From Azospirillum ramasamyi (GTDB lineage: Bacteria > Pseudomonadota > Alphaproteobacteria > Azospirillales > Azospirillaceae): a stretch of DNA of 64,000 bases. The notes below the pieces were generated by a model. It did no database searches, was not told the origin of the DNA, and saw nothing but the letters and a program-made list of their open reading frames with translations. The stretch spans positions 2,523,501 through 2,587,500 of the forward strand of contig NZ_CP029829.1 of assembly GCF_003233655.1 (NCBI RefSeq), read 5' to 3'. Within the stretch, counting starts at the first letter, position 1; each line of letters starts with the position of its first letter. Below are positions 10,167 through 21,416 of the stretch, piece after piece. Position numbers and translations under genes: made by a program.

Positions 10167-11726
10167 TCAGGCCTGCGCGCCCTGGCCACCTGCGCCGCCA
10201 TCCGCCGCAGGGGCCGCGGCGGCGCCGTCCTGTTCCTCACCCTCGAACCAGTGGGCGCGCGCGGCCATGATGATCGCGTTCGCCTCTTCCTCCGAGGGGG
10301 CATCCTTGGCGCCGTCCTTGGACAGGATCTCGACCAGCTCGTCGCCGGCCAGATCGGCCAGATCGTCCAGCGTCTTCACGCCGTTCTCGCCCAGCTTCAC
10401 CAGCTGCGTGGCGGTGAAGCCGGTCAGCTCGGCGACGATGTCCTCGACGCCCAGCTCCAGACGGCGCTCGTTCGCCTGCTCGTCCTGCACTTCCAGGAAG
10501 GCGAGAGCGCGCTGCTTCAGCTCGTCGGCGACCGACTCGTCGAAGCCTTCGATCTCGGCCAGTTCCTCGGTCTCGACGAAGGCGATCTCCTCGACCGAAG
10601 TGAAGCCTTCGGCGACAAGCAGATGGGCAATCACGTCGTCGACGTCCAGTGCCTGCATGAACAGGGCGGAACGGCTGTGGATTTCCTCCGACCGGCGCTC
10701 CGACTCCTCCTGCTCGGTGAGGATGTCGATGTCCCAGCCGGTCAGCATCGAGGCGAGGCGCACGTTCTGGCCGCGGCGGCCGATGGCCAGCGACAGCTGA
10801 TCGTCGGGCACCACCACCTCGATGCGACGGTTATCGTCGTCGAGCACGACCTTGGCGACCTCGGCCGGGGCGAGCGCGTTGACGACGAAGGTCGCCGCCT
10901 CGCCCGACCACGGGATGATGTCGATCTTCTCGCCCTGCAGCTCGCCGACGACCGCCTGGACGCGGCTGCCGCGCATGCCGACGCAGGCGCCGACCGGGTC
11001 GATGGAGCTGTCGTTGCTGTGGACGGCGATCTTGGCGCGGCTTCCCGGATCGCGGGCGACCGCCCGGATCTCGATGATGCCGTCATAGATCTCCGGCACT
11101 TCCTGGGCGAACAGCTTCGCCATGAACATCGGATGCGTGCGCGACAGGAAGATCTGAGGCCCGCGCGGTTCCTCGCGGACATCGTAGATATAGGCGCGCA
11201 CGCGGTCGCCGTTCTTGAAATGCTCGCGCGGCAGCAGCTCGTCGCGGCGCAGGATCGCTTCGGCGCGGCCCAGGTCGACGGTGACGTTGCCGTATTCGAC
11301 GCGCTTGACCAGACCGTTGACGATCTCGCCGTTGCGGTCCTTGTACTCGTTGAACTGGCGCTTGCGCTCGGCGTCGCGCACCTTCTGCACGATCACCTGC
11401 TTGGCGGTCTGGGCGGCGATGCGGCCGAAGTCGATCGGCGGCAGCGGGTCGACCAGGAAATCGCCGATCTTGGCCCCGGGCTTGCGGCGCTGGGCGTAGG
11501 GCAGGGTGACCTGCGTCGCCTCGTTCTCCACCGTCTCGACCACCTCCAGGTGGCGGGTCAGATGGATGTCGCCGGTTTTGCGGTCGATCCGGGCGCGGAT
11601 GTCGTGCTCGTGGCCGTACTTGGAGCGGCCGGCCTTCTGAATCGCCTGCTCCATCGCCTCCAGGACTTCGTCCCGGTCGATGTTCTTTTCGCGGGCGACC
11701 GCGTCAGCGACTTGCAGCAATTCCAT
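10167..11726 (-). CDS. nusA: Transcription elongation/termination factor NusA
   Basis: NusA binds RNA polymerase, controls pausing and termination, and takes part in antitermination. The 519-residue protein shows the N-terminal polymerase-binding domain ([25 protein letters not shown]), an S1 domain (about 135-200), two KH domains ([19 protein letters not shown] and [19 protein letters not shown]), and two C-terminal helix-hairpin-helix acidic repeats ([45 protein letters not shown]) as in proteobacterial NusA. The last 25 residues are Ala/Gly-rich. It follows rimP by about 130 bases in the rimP-nusA-ylxR-infB operon. Confidence 0.98.
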   Translation of the reverse strand: MELLQVADAVAREKNIDRDEVLEAMEQAIQKAGRSKYGHEHDIRARIDRKTGDIHLTRHLEVVETVENEATQVTLPYAQRRKPGAKIGDFLVDPLPPIDFGRIAAQTAKQVIVQKVRDAERKRQFNEYKDRNGEIVNGLVKRVEYGNVTVDLGRAEAILRRDELLPREHFKNGDRVRAYIYDVREEPRGPQIFLSRTHPMFMAKLFAQEVPEIYDGIIEIRAVARDPGSRAKIAVHSNDSSIDPVGACVGMRGSRVQAVVGELQGEKIDIIPWSGEAATFVVNALAPAEVAKVVLDDDNRRIEVVVPDDQLSLAIGRRGQNVRLASMLTGWDIDILTEQEESERRSEEIHSRSALFMQALDVDDVIAHLLVAEGFTSVEEIAFVETEELAEIEGFDESVADELKQRALAFLEVQDEQANERRLELGVEDIVAELTGFTATQLVKLGENGVKTLDDLADLAGDELVEILSKDGAKDAPSEEEANAIIMAARAHWFEGEEQDGAAAAPAADGGAGGQGAQA

Positions 11727-11854
11727 CCGTTACACTTCCTGGCTCGGTCTTGTGTGATGCCGGTCTTGCGTGATGTCCGGTCGGTTCGGCGGGATATCGG
11801 TTCGGCTTTCGGGGGCGGGCATCCTGTCGGCGCGTCCTTGGCGGACCCGTGCCG

Positions 11855-12355
11855 TCAGTTCTGCGGGCCCTCCTGCTGCTCCTGGCTGGCGCGGATCAAC
11901 TCGTCCGTCAGCACCAGCTTGGCGCGCAGGATGTTGTCGAACTCCAGCCGGGCCGGTCCCTGATCGGTATCGATGCACACGAGGCCGTCCTCGACCCCCT
12001 TCAGCATGCCCTTGAAGCGCTTGCGGCCATCGGTGGCCATGCGGCTTTCAAGCCGGGCTTCGAAGCCGGCGAAGCGCTCGAAATCCTTGAGGCGGGTCAG
12101 CGGCCGGTCGATGCCGGGCGAGCTGACCTCCAGCGTGTAGGCTTCACGAATCGGGTCTTCCACGTCCAGCAGGGCCGAGACGGAGCGGCTGATGTCGGCG
12201 CAGTCCTCGACGGTCATGGGCGCGCCGTCGGCGCGCTCCGCCATGATCTGGAGAACCGACCGCTGGCCGCCTGAGATCTGAACGCGCACGACTTCATAGC
12301 CCATGGCTTCGACCGACGGCGTGATGATCTGTTCGATGCGACCTGTAGCGTCCAT
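11855..12355 (-). CDS. rimP: Ribosome maturation factor RimP
   Basis: RimP assists maturation of the 30S head and is the first gene of the nusA operon. I start at the ATG at 12355, giving 166 residues beginning MDATGRIEQIITPSVEAMGYEV, which matches the family; AGGTGG lies just upstream. An open frame running 69 codons further upstream crosses a terminator hairpin and is rejected. Visible family marks are the EDCADISRSVSALLDVEDPI helix and the YTLEVSSPGIDRPL motif that ends the N-terminal domain, followed by an SH3-like C-terminal domain. A terminator lies immediately upstream (12445-12471), so the operon promoter must lie between about 12360 and 12440, where I see no convincing -35/-10 pair. 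Confidence 0.96.
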   Translation of the reverse strand: MDATGRIEQIITPSVEAMGYEVVRVQISGGQRSVLQIMAERADGAPMTVEDCADISRSVSALLDVEDPIREAYTLEVSSPGIDRPLTRLKDFERFAGFEARLESRMATDGRKRFKGMLKGVEDGLVCIDTDQGPARLEFDNILRAKLVLTDELIRASQEQQEGPQN

Positions 12356-12444
12356 TCCACCTAACCCAAAGCCTGCGGCCGGGATCGAACCGGACGAGGT
12401 TTCCACAACAGAAGGTTCAACAAGCGCGTGCTTCCACACGCTGA

Positions 12445-12471
12445 TAAAAAAATAAGTGGGCAAAAGCCCAC
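12445..12471 (-). terminator. Rho-independent terminator between trmB and rimP
   Basis: On the minus strand a six-base stem GTGGGC, loop TTTT, GCCCAC is followed by TTATTTTTTT. It lies about 150 bases past the trmB stop and about 90 before the rimP start, and separates the metK/trmB unit from the rimP-nusA-infB operon. Confidence 0.85.
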
Positions 12472-12619
12472 CCGCAAAGCGTCTCGCCGGCCCGGTTGCC
12501 CGGGCCGCCAATCCGTATGGGTTCTCAGAGGGTGAATATAGCCATTCCGTCCGCTGCCGCAAGCCTTTTCCGGCCTGATTGGCTATACCGGCCGGATTCT
12601 CAAGCGGAACGGGTATGGG

Positions 12620-13342
12620 TCAGCTTCGCGGGCGGCGGACGAACCGCATGAAAACCGGCTTGCGGCCGGCGGCGATGGCCTTTTCCTCGTAGCGGGTCGC
12701 CGGCCAGTCGTCGGGCCGGACGCGCCAGTCCGACGGGCGGCGGGCCGTCCATTCGAAATCGGGATGCTTCACCGTATGTTCAAGCATCCAGCGCACCAGA
12801 CCCATGTCGTCGCTGGCCAGGCGCAGCTCCGCGCCGTCCTTCAGCACGCGGGCCAGCCGCGGCAGGTTCTCCGGTCCGATGAAGCGGCGGTCGGCGTGGC
12901 GCTTCTTGGGCCAGGGATCGGCGAACAGCACGAAGGCGCGGCCGATGGAGGCGTCGGGCAGGGCGTCCAGCAACGGCCGGGCGTCGTCGGGCTGGATGCG
13001 GACATTGCTCAGGGCCTCGTCGTCGACCATGCCCAGCAGGCCGGCGATGCCGTTGATGAAGGGCTCGGCGCCGATGAATCCGACATCGGGATTGCGCCCG
13101 GCCTGCCAGGCGAGGTGATGGCCCATGCCGAACCCGACCTCCAGCCAGACCTCGCGCTTGGGCGTGTCGAACAGCGCGGCGGGATCCAGGCTTTCGCCGG
13201 GCTTCGGCAGCGCGATCTGGAGCTGCGGCAGCAGGGTGTCGATCAGTTCCGTCCGGCGCTTGCGCAGCGGCCGGCCCTTGCGGCGCCCGAACAGGCGGTT
13301 GGAGCTTTCGGAAAGGGAACCGGAGATGCTGTCGTCGGTCAT
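12620..13342 (-). CDS. trmB: tRNA (guanine-N7-)-methyltransferase TrmB
   Basis: TrmB methylates G46 in the variable loop of tRNAs using SAM. The 240-residue product has the SAM-binding motif EVGFGMGHHLAWQA, the acidic motif after IRIQPDDARP, and the family signature FADPWPKKRHADRRF. Start chosen at ATG 13342 (MTDDSISG); another ATG lies 15 bases upstream and an open frame continues to 13420, but that part covers the metK terminator. It sits downstream of metK, beyond a strong hairpin, so it either has its own promoter or depends on read-through. The link with the SAM synthetase gene next door is functional, as it consumes SAM. Confidence 0.95.
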   Translation of the reverse strand: MTDDSISGSLSESSNRLFGRRKGRPLRKRRTELIDTLLPQLQIALPKPGESLDPAALFDTPKREVWLEVGFGMGHHLAWQAGRNPDVGFIGAEPFINGIAGLLGMVDDEALSNVRIQPDDARPLLDALPDASIGRAFVLFADPWPKKRHADRRFIGPENLPRLARVLKDGAELRLASDDMGLVRWMLEHTVKHPDFEWTARRPSDWRVRPDDWPATRYEEKAIAAGRKPVFMRFVRRPRS

Positions 13343-13373
13343 GTCGGAACGCTGCATGGAAATGAGGAAGGCG

Positions 13374-13406
13374 CAAAAGAAAGCAGGGGCCGTTTCCAGC
13401 CCCTGC
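13374..13406 (-). terminator. Rho-independent terminator after metK
   Basis: On the minus strand GCAGGGGC, loop TGGAAACG, GCCCCTGC is followed by TTTCTTTTG. It starts 45 bases beyond the metK stop and ends 32 bases before the trmB start. Confidence 0.85.
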
Positions 13407-13450
13407 CGTCCTTTCCGCATCGGCTGCGGATACTATGCCGCGAAGGCGCC

Positions 13451-14635
<1,185 letters not shown>

Positions 14636-14856
14636 TCGGCGGCACGCTATTTCATGAGCCGAAACGGCAGACCGGTACAGCGGCCGCAGACACCGGTCCA
14701 AAGCCGGTTGTGACAAGGAATTCCCCCGCGGTCAAGAAGACTACCGGCGGTAAAGGATTGGGCCAATCAGCGCGCACGCCACACGAAGGGGGAGCGCGGG
14801 TGTGCCGCGCCATCCCTTTCGGTGGGTATCCCATGCCGCAGGTCAACCGGCAGGAG

Positions 14857-15351
14857 TTACTCCGCCGCTTCCGCGACGGCTGCGCTGGCGACCGCTTTCG
14901 TCAGCTCGAACAGGCGCTTGCGCACCGACGGGTCGCTGATCTTGTAGTAGGCGCGGACCAGTTCCAGCGTCTCGCGCTTGGCCATCGGATCGGGCTCGTA
15001 GGTGGAGGCGGAGCGCTCGTCCGAGGCACCCGTCTCGTCCTCGTCCTCGACGCGGGCGGCGGCGGCATCGGCCGGCATGTCGTCGAAGAAGAAGGAGACC
15101 GGCACGTCGAGAACGCGGCTGAGATCGAACAGACGCGATGCGCCGATGCGGTTGGCGCCGCGCTCGTACTTCTGCACCTGCTGGAAGGTCAGTCCGATGG
15201 CTTCGCCCAGCTTTTCCTGGCTCATGCCGAGAAGCGTGCGGCGGAGACGGACGCGGGATCCGACATGGACATCGATGGGATTCGGCTTTCCGGTCTTCGG
15301 ACGGCCGGCACCCGCACGGCGCCCGCGCGGCGCCCCAGTTTCAGTCTGCAT
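14857..15351 (-). CDS. XRE-family helix-turn-helix regulator
   Basis: This 164-residue protein has a classical HTH_3 domain at residues about 29-85: VGSRVRLRRTLLGMSQEKLGE with recognition helix TFQQVQKYERG and the following GASRLFDLSRVLDVPVSFFF. The N-terminus is basic (RGRRAGAGRPKTGK), and the C-terminal half has an acidic linker followed by a helix pair (TLELVRAYYKISDPSVRKRLFELTKAV) seen in a widespread alphaproteobacterial XRE subfamily. Targets are unknown. Its position between lnt and metK and the promoter just upstream suggest separate control, perhaps autoregulation. Confidence 0.9.
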   Translation of the reverse strand: MQTETGAPRGRRAGAGRPKTGKPNPIDVHVGSRVRLRRTLLGMSQEKLGEAIGLTFQQVQKYERGANRIGASRLFDLSRVLDVPVSFFFDDMPADAAAARVEDEDETGASDERSASTYEPDPMAKRETLELVRAYYKISDPSVRKRLFELTKAVASAAVAEAAE

Positions 15352-15381
15352 CTCGTTTGTCCCTGTAACGGTTGTGCAACC

Positions 15382-15411
15382 TAGTTACGACATATCCACG
15401 TATGCAGTCAA
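15382..15411 (-). promoter_or_regulatory. Probable sigma-70 promoter of the XRE gene
   Basis: Minus strand: TTGACT at 15411-15406 and, 17-18 bases on, GTAACTA at 15388-15382. The XRE start codon is about 31 bases further. The sequence is AT-richer than its surroundings, and the short dyad-like words in the spacer could be an operator. Confidence 0.55.
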
Positions 15412-15481
15412 GCCCGCTCCGGTCAAGCCGGATGCAAGAATTTGTTCTGCCGGTGGCGGGCCAATTGCCCGTAATGCTGCG

Positions 15482-17134
15482 TCAACGGTGATTTCGCGAG
15501 GCCAGGGCCACCAGAACACAGCCCAGAAGACCTATCCCGAAAATCCAGTCGCCCATGCGGGCATAGGCTGTGACGCTGGGAGGCGCTTTCGGCAACGTGG
15601 TATCGATGAAACCACGTTCTCCCAGACCGAGCAATTGTTGCACACGCCCGTAGGAGTCGACCACCCCGGATATTCCCGTATTCGCCACACGGACCAGCGG
15701 CAGCCCTTCCTCAACCGCGCGGACCTGATTGATGGCGAAATGCTGGTGTGGGCCGGCGGTGCGGCCGTACCAGGCGTCGTTGGTCAGGTTCAGCAGCCAT
15801 TGCGGCCGGTCGGCGGCGTCGACCACGGCGCCGGGGAAGATGCTCTCGTAGCAGATCAGCGGGCTGAAGGGCGGCAGGCCGGCGGCGTTGCCCGCGAGAT
15901 CCAGGGTGCGCGGCCCCGGCCCGGCGGAGAACTCCGCCCCGTTGCCGGCGATGGCGCCGACCGGCAGCCACTGCCGCAGCGGCATGTATTCGCCGAAGGG
16001 GACGAGGTGGAACTTGTCGTAGCTGGCCACCGCGGCGCCGCTGCCGTCCACCGCCACCATGCCGTTGTAGTAGCGCCGCTCGCCGTCCGCGCCGATGGTG
16101 GTGCGCGGCGCTCCGGTGATCAGCAGCCCGCCGGACGGGGTGACGGATGCTATCGCCTGCCGCACGCGCGCGTCGTCCTCGATGAAGAAGGGGACGGCGG
16201 TTTCCGGCCAGATGACGACGTTGGGCGGCGGGGTGGCGGGATCGGCCGGCGGGGCGGCCGACAGGGCGAGGTGGCTCTGGAAATTCTGCACCCGTTCTCC
16301 GGGCGCCCATTTCAGCCGCTGGTCGATGGCCGCCTGGACCAGCCGCAGCCGCAGGCCGGGCACCGGCTCGTCGACCGCACCGGCCAGCCTCCAGGCTCCC
16401 CAGCCGCCGAGCACGGCCAGCAGCGCCAGCCCGGCGGCGACGCCGGCCCAGGCGCGGCGCGGCGCGGTGTCACGGTCGGGCAGGGCGGCCGGCAACGAGG
16501 CGACCAGCACCGTCACCAGCGTCAGGCCATAGATGCCGAAGAGCGACACGCTCTGCAGCACCGGCAGCACCCCGACCCAGCCATAGCCGATCAGGTTCCA
16601 CGGGAATCCGGTGAAGACATGGCCGCGCAGCCATTCCCACAGGCACCAGCAGGCGGCGAACAGCAGCGGCCGCGCCAGTCCGGCGCCGAAGCCGCGGCGG
16701 CGCAGCAGGTGGAATGTCAGGGTGGCGCCGCCGCTGAACATCGCCAGCAGGATCGGCAGTCCGGCCGCCGACAGCGGCAAGGCCCACCAGAAACGCTCGA
16801 TGTCGGTGAACAGCGCGGCGCTGACCCAATAGAGCCCCAGCAGGTGATGGCCGAAGCCGAAGAACCAGCCGACCGCGAAGGCGCCTTTCTTCGTCTCGAC
16901 CCCATCCAGCAGCCAGATCAGGCCGGGAAAGGCGACCAGCAGCACCGGCAGCAGACCGGCCGGCGGCAGCGCCAGCGTGGCGAGCCCGCCCAGCCCCATC
17001 GCGACAGCCATCCGGCGCCAGCCGGTCAACCCGGACAGCCACGCGGAGACACGGCCCAGCCGGGCCGGGACGGGCAGGGTGTCGGTGACGGTCAAGGCGG
17101 AAACTCCGGCAGCGGCAAGGGCAGGCGTCGCCAT
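15482..17134 (-). CDS. lnt: Apolipoprotein N-acyltransferase
   Basis: Lnt adds the third acyl chain to the N-terminal cysteine of lipoproteins in the inner membrane. The 550-residue product begins with about six membrane helices (residues 40-235) and continues into a nitrilase-like periplasmic domain. The catalytic triad is visible: Glu in VVIWPETAVPFF (about 309), Lys in SYDKFHLVPFGEYMP (about 373) and Cys in ICYESIFP (about 427). A final helix lies near the C-terminus (about 525-545). The order corC-like, lnt is common in proteobacteria. The gap to the CBS gene upstream is 160 bases and holds a repeat element. Confidence 0.96.
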   Translation of the reverse strand: MATPALAAAGVSALTVTDTLPVPARLGRVSAWLSGLTGWRRMAVAMGLGGLATLALPPAGLLPVLLVAFPGLIWLLDGVETKKGAFAVGWFFGFGHHLLGLYWVSAALFTDIERFWWALPLSAAGLPILLAMFSGGATLTFHLLRRRGFGAGLARPLLFAACWCLWEWLRGHVFTGFPWNLIGYGWVGVLPVLQSVSLFGIYGLTLVTVLVASLPAALPDRDTAPRRAWAGVAAGLALLAVLGGWGAWRLAGAVDEPVPGLRLRLVQAAIDQRLKWAPGERVQNFQSHLALSAAPPADPATPPPNVVIWPETAVPFFIEDDARVRQAIASVTPSGGLLITGAPRTTIGADGERRYYNGMVAVDGSGAAVASYDKFHLVPFGEYMPLRQWLPVGAIAGNGAEFSAGPGPRTLDLAGNAAGLPPFSPLICYESIFPGAVVDAADRPQWLLNLTNDAWYGRTAGPHQHFAINQVRAVEEGLPLVRVANTGISGVVDSYGRVQQLLGLGERGFIDTTLPKAPPSVTAYARMGDWIFGIGLLGCVLVALASRNHR

Positions 17135-17211
17135 AGGTAATGCCGCCCGGCAGGAGCGCCAAGGTCCGTGCGGGCGGGGCTGGGTTGTGCAAGGGGGACG
17201 TGCAGGGTGCC

Positions 17212-17277
17212 CCGCCCCATCCCTCCCCGCCCTCGGCCGATGGCCGGTCCGATCGCGGTGGAGGGTCAGGGGGAGGC
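17212..17277. repeat. Dispersed intergenic repeat, copy 1
   Basis: This imperfect GC-rich element of about 65 bases lies between lnt and the corC-like gene. It contains CCCTCGGCCGATGGCCGG and ends GAGGGTCAGGGGGAG. A second, inverted copy lies at 38482-38540 and shares the CCATC..CCTCCCCG, GGCCG and AGGGTCAGGG blocks. The core forms a hairpin. It resembles the REP-like elements of other GC-rich genomes. Confidence 0.5.
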
Positions 17278-17294
17278 AAAAGCCGCAGACGACG

Positions 17295-18251
17295 TTACGC
17301 CGTCTCCACCAGCTTCGAACTGTTTGCCGGGACGTTGTGGATGCGCAGGCGCTTCAGGCGGCGGGAGTCGGCATCGATGATCTCGAACTCCAGCCCCGAC
17401 GGGTGGACCAGCCGTTCGCCCAGGCCGGGCACGCGGCCGGCGATGGAGACGACCAGACCGCCGAGCGTGTCGATGTCCTCGCGCTCCTCCTCGGTCAGCA
17501 CCGGGCCGACGCGGTCCTCGAAATCCTTGATGGGCAGGCGGGCATCGGCGATGAGGCTGCCGTCGGGACGTTCGACCAGACGCGGGGCCGTGGCCTCGTC
17601 ATGCTCGTCCTCGATCTCGCCGACGATCTCCTCCACCAGATCCTCGATGGTGACGAGGCCGTCGATGCCGCCGAACTCGTCCACCACCAGCGCCATGTGC
17701 TGACGGGTCTGGCGCATCTGCACCAGCAGGTCCAGCACATGCATGGAGGGGGCGACGATCTTCGCCTCGCGGATGATGCCGGTCAGGTCCGGCTTGTGGC
17801 GCAGGCCCTCCGGCGAGATCGCCTGCTTCGCCAGCAAGGTCAGCACATCCTTGATGTGGATGATGCCGACGACGTCGTCCAGAGTCTCGCGGAACACCGG
17901 CAGGCGGGAATGGCCTTCCTCGGCGACGCGCTGGACCAGGGTGGGGAAGGGCGTGTCGATCTCGACCGCGATGATGTCGGCGCGCGGCACCATCACGTCG
18001 GAGACGGTGCGGTCGCGCAGCTTCAGGATGTTGGTCAGCAGCGCCCGCTCGCCCGATCCCAGCGAATCCTCGCCGTCCTCGCTGGCGGCATCGTCCAGGC
18101 CTGCGATCAATTCCTCGATCGTGCCGCGCAGGGATGTATCCTCGCGGCCGCCCCAGACGGTGCGGAGCCACCCCTTGAACAGGTGGCCCAGGGAATGGTC
18201 TTCGGCCCCGTGGTCATCACGGGGCGTGCGACTGTCAGATATTTCGCTCAT
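17295..18251 (-). CDS. CorC/HlyC-family CBS-domain protein
   Basis: The 318-residue soluble protein has a pair of CBS domains (about residues 80-200: VSDVMVPRADIIAVEID and VVGIIHIKDVLTLLA, then MRQTRQHMALVVDEFGGIDGLVT) and a C-terminal transporter-associated CorC_HlyC domain (about 215-300, with DTLGGLVVSIAGRVPGLGE). It lacks the membrane DUF21 part, like E. coli YbeX/CorC. CorC is linked to Mg/Co efflux, and YbeX more recently to ribosome metabolism; both are family knowledge only. Start ATG 18251 overlaps the ybeY stop (ATGA). Confidence 0.92.
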   Translation of the reverse strand: MSEISDSRTPRDDHGAEDHSLGHLFKGWLRTVWGGREDTSLRGTIEELIAGLDDAASEDGEDSLGSGERALLTNILKLRDRTVSDVMVPRADIIAVEIDTPFPTLVQRVAEEGHSRLPVFRETLDDVVGIIHIKDVLTLLAKQAISPEGLRHKPDLTGIIREAKIVAPSMHVLDLLVQMRQTRQHMALVVDEFGGIDGLVTIEDLVEEIVGEIEDEHDEATAPRLVERPDGSLIADARLPIKDFEDRVGPVLTEEEREDIDTLGGLVVSIAGRVPGLGERLVHPSGLEFEIIDADSRRLKRLRIHNVPANSSKLVETA

Positions 18252-18754
18252 CGGTCCGGCGGTTGGTGGTTGGCGGCATAGGGATCGGCAATTCCGAAGC
18301 TGGCGAGCAACCGGGTTTCCAGCGCTTCCATCTCCTCGGCCTCGTCGTCCGTCTCGTGATCATAGCCCAGCAGATGCAGAACACCATGCATCACAAGGTG
18401 AGTCATATGGTCTTTGACGTTTTTCCGCTGTTCGGAGGCTTCGCGGACGACCGTTTCATAAGCCAGTATGACATCACCCAGCATGACGGGCATGCCGTCC
18501 TGCACTTCCGGCTCTTCCGCTTCGGTCAGGGCGAAGGACAGCACGTTGGTCGGCTTGTCCTTGCCGCGATACTCACGGTTCAGCCTGTGGACCAGCGCGT
18601 CGTCGGCCAGCACGACCGACAGCTCGGCCGGTCCTTCCTCGTCGTCATAGGCGGCGCCCAGGGCGGCGAGGGCCGCGCGCTCGGCCAGCCACTCGGCATC
18701 CTCGGCCCAGCCGCCGGCTTCACGTGAAACAGTGATATCGACCGCGCTGGTCAT
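18248..18754 (-). CDS. ybeY: Endoribonuclease YbeY (rRNA maturation factor)
   Basis: YbeY is a zinc-dependent endoribonuclease needed for 16S rRNA 3'-end maturation and ribosome quality control. The zinc motif H-G-V-L-H-L-L-G-Y-D-H is present at about residues 123-133, and the family strand NREYRGKDKPTNVLSFAL precedes it. At 168 residues the length is normal. Its start overlaps phoH by 4 bases and its stop overlaps the corC-like gene by 4 bases, so miaB-phoH-ybeY-corC reads as a tightly coupled operon, as in many proteobacteria. Confidence 0.96.
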   Translation of the reverse strand: MTSAVDITVSREAGGWAEDAEWLAERAALAALGAAYDDEEGPAELSVVLADDALVHRLNREYRGKDKPTNVLSFALTEAEEPEVQDGMPVMLGDVILAYETVVREASEQRKNVKDHMTHLVMHGVLHLLGYDHETDDEAEEMEALETRLLASFGIADPYAANHQPPDR

Positions 18755-19845
18755 TCCGGATCTCCAACGATACCCGCCTCGCGGTCGATCGTTCCGGGTT
18801 CGGAACCGGCACGGCGGGCCTGTTTGCGCGCTGCCTCGCGGGCATCGGCGCGGTCATAGGCGCGGATGATGCGGGCCACCATCGGGTGGCGGACGACGTC
18901 GGCGTCGGTGAAGCGGACGAAGCGTACGCCTTCCACCCCGCCCAGGATGTCCAGCGCGTCGCGCAGGCCCGACCGGGCGCCCGACGGCAGGTCGATCTGC
19001 GAGATGTCGCCGGTGACGACCATCCGCCCGCCTTCGCCGAGGCGGGTCAGGAACATCTTCATCTGCATCGGCGTGGTGTTCTGCGCCTCGTCCAGGATGA
19101 CGAAGGCGTTGCCCAGCGTCCGGCCGCGCATGAAGGCGAGCGGCGCGATCTCGATCTCGCCGGACTCCAGCCGCTTCTTCACCTGTTCCGCCGGCAGCAT
19201 GTCGTGCAGCGCGTCGTAGAGCGGGCGCAGGTAAGGATCGACCTTCTCCTTCAGGTCGCCGGGCAGGAAGCCCAGCCGTTCGCCCGCCTCAACCGCCGGG
19301 CGCGACAGCACGATGCGGTCGACCTGGCCGGTGGTCAGCAGCGCCACCGCCTGGGCGACGGCGAGATAGGTCTTGCCGGTGCCGGCCGGGCCGAGCCCGA
19401 AGACCAGTTCGCTCTCGGCGAGCGCCTGCAGATAGGCGGCCTGGGTGGGCGAACGCGGGGTGATCGGGCCGCGCCGACGGGTGCGCAGCGCGATCTCGGC
19501 ACGGGTGATGGTCGCCTGCTGGCCGGGCGGGCGCGGTTCCTCGACGCCCGCGGCGCCGGCGAAGCCGGGATCGGCGGTCGCCATGCGGACGGCGCCGTCG
19601 ACCTCGCCGCTGTCGATGGTCTGGCCGCGGGTCAGCCGCTGGTACAGGCCGTGCAGCGCGGCCTGCGCCGTCTCGGCGGCGTCGGGCGGGCCGGAGATGG
19701 TCAGGGTGTTGCCGCGCGAGATCAGCGACACGCCGAGAAGGGATTCGATGCGGGCGAGGTGGCGGTCATGCTCCCCGTACAGCATCGGCAGAAGCCGGTT
19801 ATCATCGAATTGAACGTCGATACGCCGTTCGGGCAGACCGTTCAA
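18751..19845 (-). CDS. PhoH-family ATPase
   Basis: The 364-residue product has an N-terminal KH-like segment (about 10-75: [23 protein letters not shown]) and a PhoH ATPase domain with Walker [16 protein letters not shown] (about 153-167) and the Walker B region [23 protein letters not shown]. PhoH-like proteins of the phoH-ybeY pair are RNA-linked ATPases thought to work with YbeY; their exact substrate is not settled. The C-terminal 35 residues are basic and Asp/Glu-rich. Four-base overlaps with miaB and ybeY support cotranslation. Confidence 0.94.
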   Translation of the reverse strand: MNGLPERRIDVQFDDNRLLPMLYGEHDRHLARIESLLGVSLISRGNTLTISGPPDAAETAQAALHGLYQRLTRGQTIDSGEVDGAVRMATADPGFAGAAGVEEPRPPGQQATITRAEIALRTRRRGPITPRSPTQAAYLQALAESELVFGLGPAGTGKTYLAVAQAVALLTTGQVDRIVLSRPAVEAGERLGFLPGDLKEKVDPYLRPLYDALHDMLPAEQVKKRLESGEIEIAPLAFMRGRTLGNAFVILDEAQNTTPMQMKMFLTRLGEGGRMVVTGDISQIDLPSGARSGLRDALDILGGVEGVRFVRFTDADVVRHPMVARIIRAYDRADAREAARKQARRAGSEPGTIDREAGIVGDPE

Positions 19846-21236
19846 GCGCTTGCCTCCAAGGTTACGGCAGGCTGGGGGGAAGAGGCGGTGATGTATTCAC
19901 CGGTCACGACGGTGCCGGCGAGGCTGTTGGCCAACGCGGCGTCGACCCGCACCTCGACGATGCGGCCGAGCAGCCTTTCGTTCGCCTCGGCATGGACCGA
20001 CTGCATCCACGGGCTGCGGCCCAGCAGCTGGCCGTCGCGCCGTCCGACCCGGTCGAACAGCACCGGGACGCTGCGCCCGACGAAGCTGTGGTTGAAGGCG
20101 ACCTGCTGCGCGTTCAGCAGCTGATGCAGCGCCGCCAGCCGGGCCTCCTTCACCTCTTCCGGCACCTGGGCGCCGTCGACCGAGGCCGGGGTGCCGGGGC
20201 GCGGGCTGTATTTGAAGGAATAGGCCTGGGCATAGCCGATGTCGGTGACGAGCTTCAGCGTCGCGGCGAAATCGGCGTCGCTCTCGCCGGGGAAGCCGAC
20301 GATGAAGTCGCCGGACATCGCCAGATCGGGCTTGGCGGTGCGCAGCCGGTCCACCAGGCGGCGGTAGTCGTCGGCGGTGTGCTTGCGGTTCATCGCCGCC
20401 AGGATGCGGTCGGACCCCGCCTGCACCGGCAGATGCAGGTAGGGCATCAGCTGCGGCACCTCGGCATGGGCGCGGATCAGGTCGTCGGCCATGTCGCGCG
20501 GGTGCGAGGTGGTGTAGCGGATGCGCTCCAGCCCGTCGATCTCCGCCAGTTCGCGGATCAGCCGGCCGAGGCCCCAGGTCGCGCCGTCCGGCCCGTCGCC
20601 GTGCCAGGCGTTGACGTTCTGGCCCAGCAGGTTGATCTCGCGCGTGCCGCCGGCGACCAGCCGTTTCGCTTCCGCAAGGATTTGGCCGGCGGGGCGGGAG
20701 AACTCCGCGCCGCGGGTGTAGGGCACGACGCAGAAGGTGCAGAACTTGTCGCACCCCTCCTGCACCGCCAGGAAGGCGGACACGCCCTGGCTGCCGGCTT
20801 CCTCGGGCAGGAAGTCGAACTTGGATTCGGCCGGGAAATCGGTGTTCAGCACGCTGCCGGCGGCGCGGCTGGCCTTCGCCACCATCTCCGGCAGGGTGTG
20901 GTAGGTCTGCGGGCCGAAGACCATGTCGACGAAGGGGGCGCGGGCGACGATCTCCTCGCCTTCGGCCTGGGCGACGCAGCCGGCGACCGCCAGGATCATC
21001 CGGCCTTCCTCGGCCTCCGCCTTGCGGTCCTTCAGCTGGCGCAGCCGGCCAAGTTCGGAAAAGACCTTCTCGGCCGCCTTCTCGCGGATGTGGCAGGTGT
21101 TCAGGATCACCATGTCGGCGCCGTCCGGCTCATCGACCGGTTGGTAGCCCAGCGGTGCCAGGACGTCCGCCATCCGGGCGGAGTCGTACACGTTCATCTG
21201 GCAGCCCCAGGTCTTGATGAACAGCTTCTTGGTCAA
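19842..21236 (-). CDS. miaB: tRNA-2-methylthio-N6-dimethylallyladenosine synthase MiaB
   Basis: MiaB is a radical SAM methylthiotransferase that converts i6A37 to ms2i6A37 in tRNAs reading UNN codons. The product (464 residues) has the N-terminal UPF0004 domain with its cluster cysteines ([28 protein letters not shown]), the radical SAM triad in [15 protein letters not shown] (about 160) and a C-terminal TRAM domain (about 385-455). There is no ATG: candidate starts are TTG 21260 and TTG 21236. I chose the latter because GGAAGGG lies 6 bases before it and it gives the usual N-terminus ([15 protein letters not shown]). It is the first gene of the phoH-ybeY operon. Confidence 0.96.
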   Translation of the reverse strand: MTKKLFIKTWGCQMNVYDSARMADVLAPLGYQPVDEPDGADMVILNTCHIREKAAEKVFSELGRLRQLKDRKAEAEEGRMILAVAGCVAQAEGEEIVARAPFVDMVFGPQTYHTLPEMVAKASRAAGSVLNTDFPAESKFDFLPEEAGSQGVSAFLAVQEGCDKFCTFCVVPYTRGAEFSRPAGQILAEAKRLVAGGTREINLLGQNVNAWHGDGPDGATWGLGRLIRELAEIDGLERIRYTTSHPRDMADDLIRAHAEVPQLMPYLHLPVQAGSDRILAAMNRKHTADDYRRLVDRLRTAKPDLAMSGDFIVGFPGESDADFAATLKLVTDIGYAQAYSFKYSPRPGTPASVDGAQVPEEVKEARLAALHQLLNAQQVAFNHSFVGRSVPVLFDRVGRRDGQLLGRSPWMQSVHAEANERLLGRIVEVRVDAALANSLAGTVVTGEYITASSPQPAVTLEASA

Positions 21237-21416
21237 CCCGCACCCTTCCGCTTGGAACAAAAACGAATAGCGCGCTCACGATGCTGCGTGGCGCGCGGCA
21301 CGCCGTCAGTCCGGCGTCGCTCCTGAAAAGATGGTATCGCGTGCGGGGCGAATCGAGTCAATCCCGCTTCGCCCCGCCCCAATTCGCAAACAGGGCGTTT
21401 CCACAATCCGAAATCG

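Noticed and set aside
12372..12400. A tRNA-like T-arm (GGTTCGATCCCGG on the minus strand) upstream of rimP
   Set aside because: There is no matching acceptor, D or anticodon arm, and the T-stem is only four pairs; it is a chance match.
14636..14856. SAM riboswitch in the metK leader
   Set aside because: None of the conserved cores of SAM-II, SAM-V or the SAM/SAH class could be recognised by eye. A covariance search would settle it.
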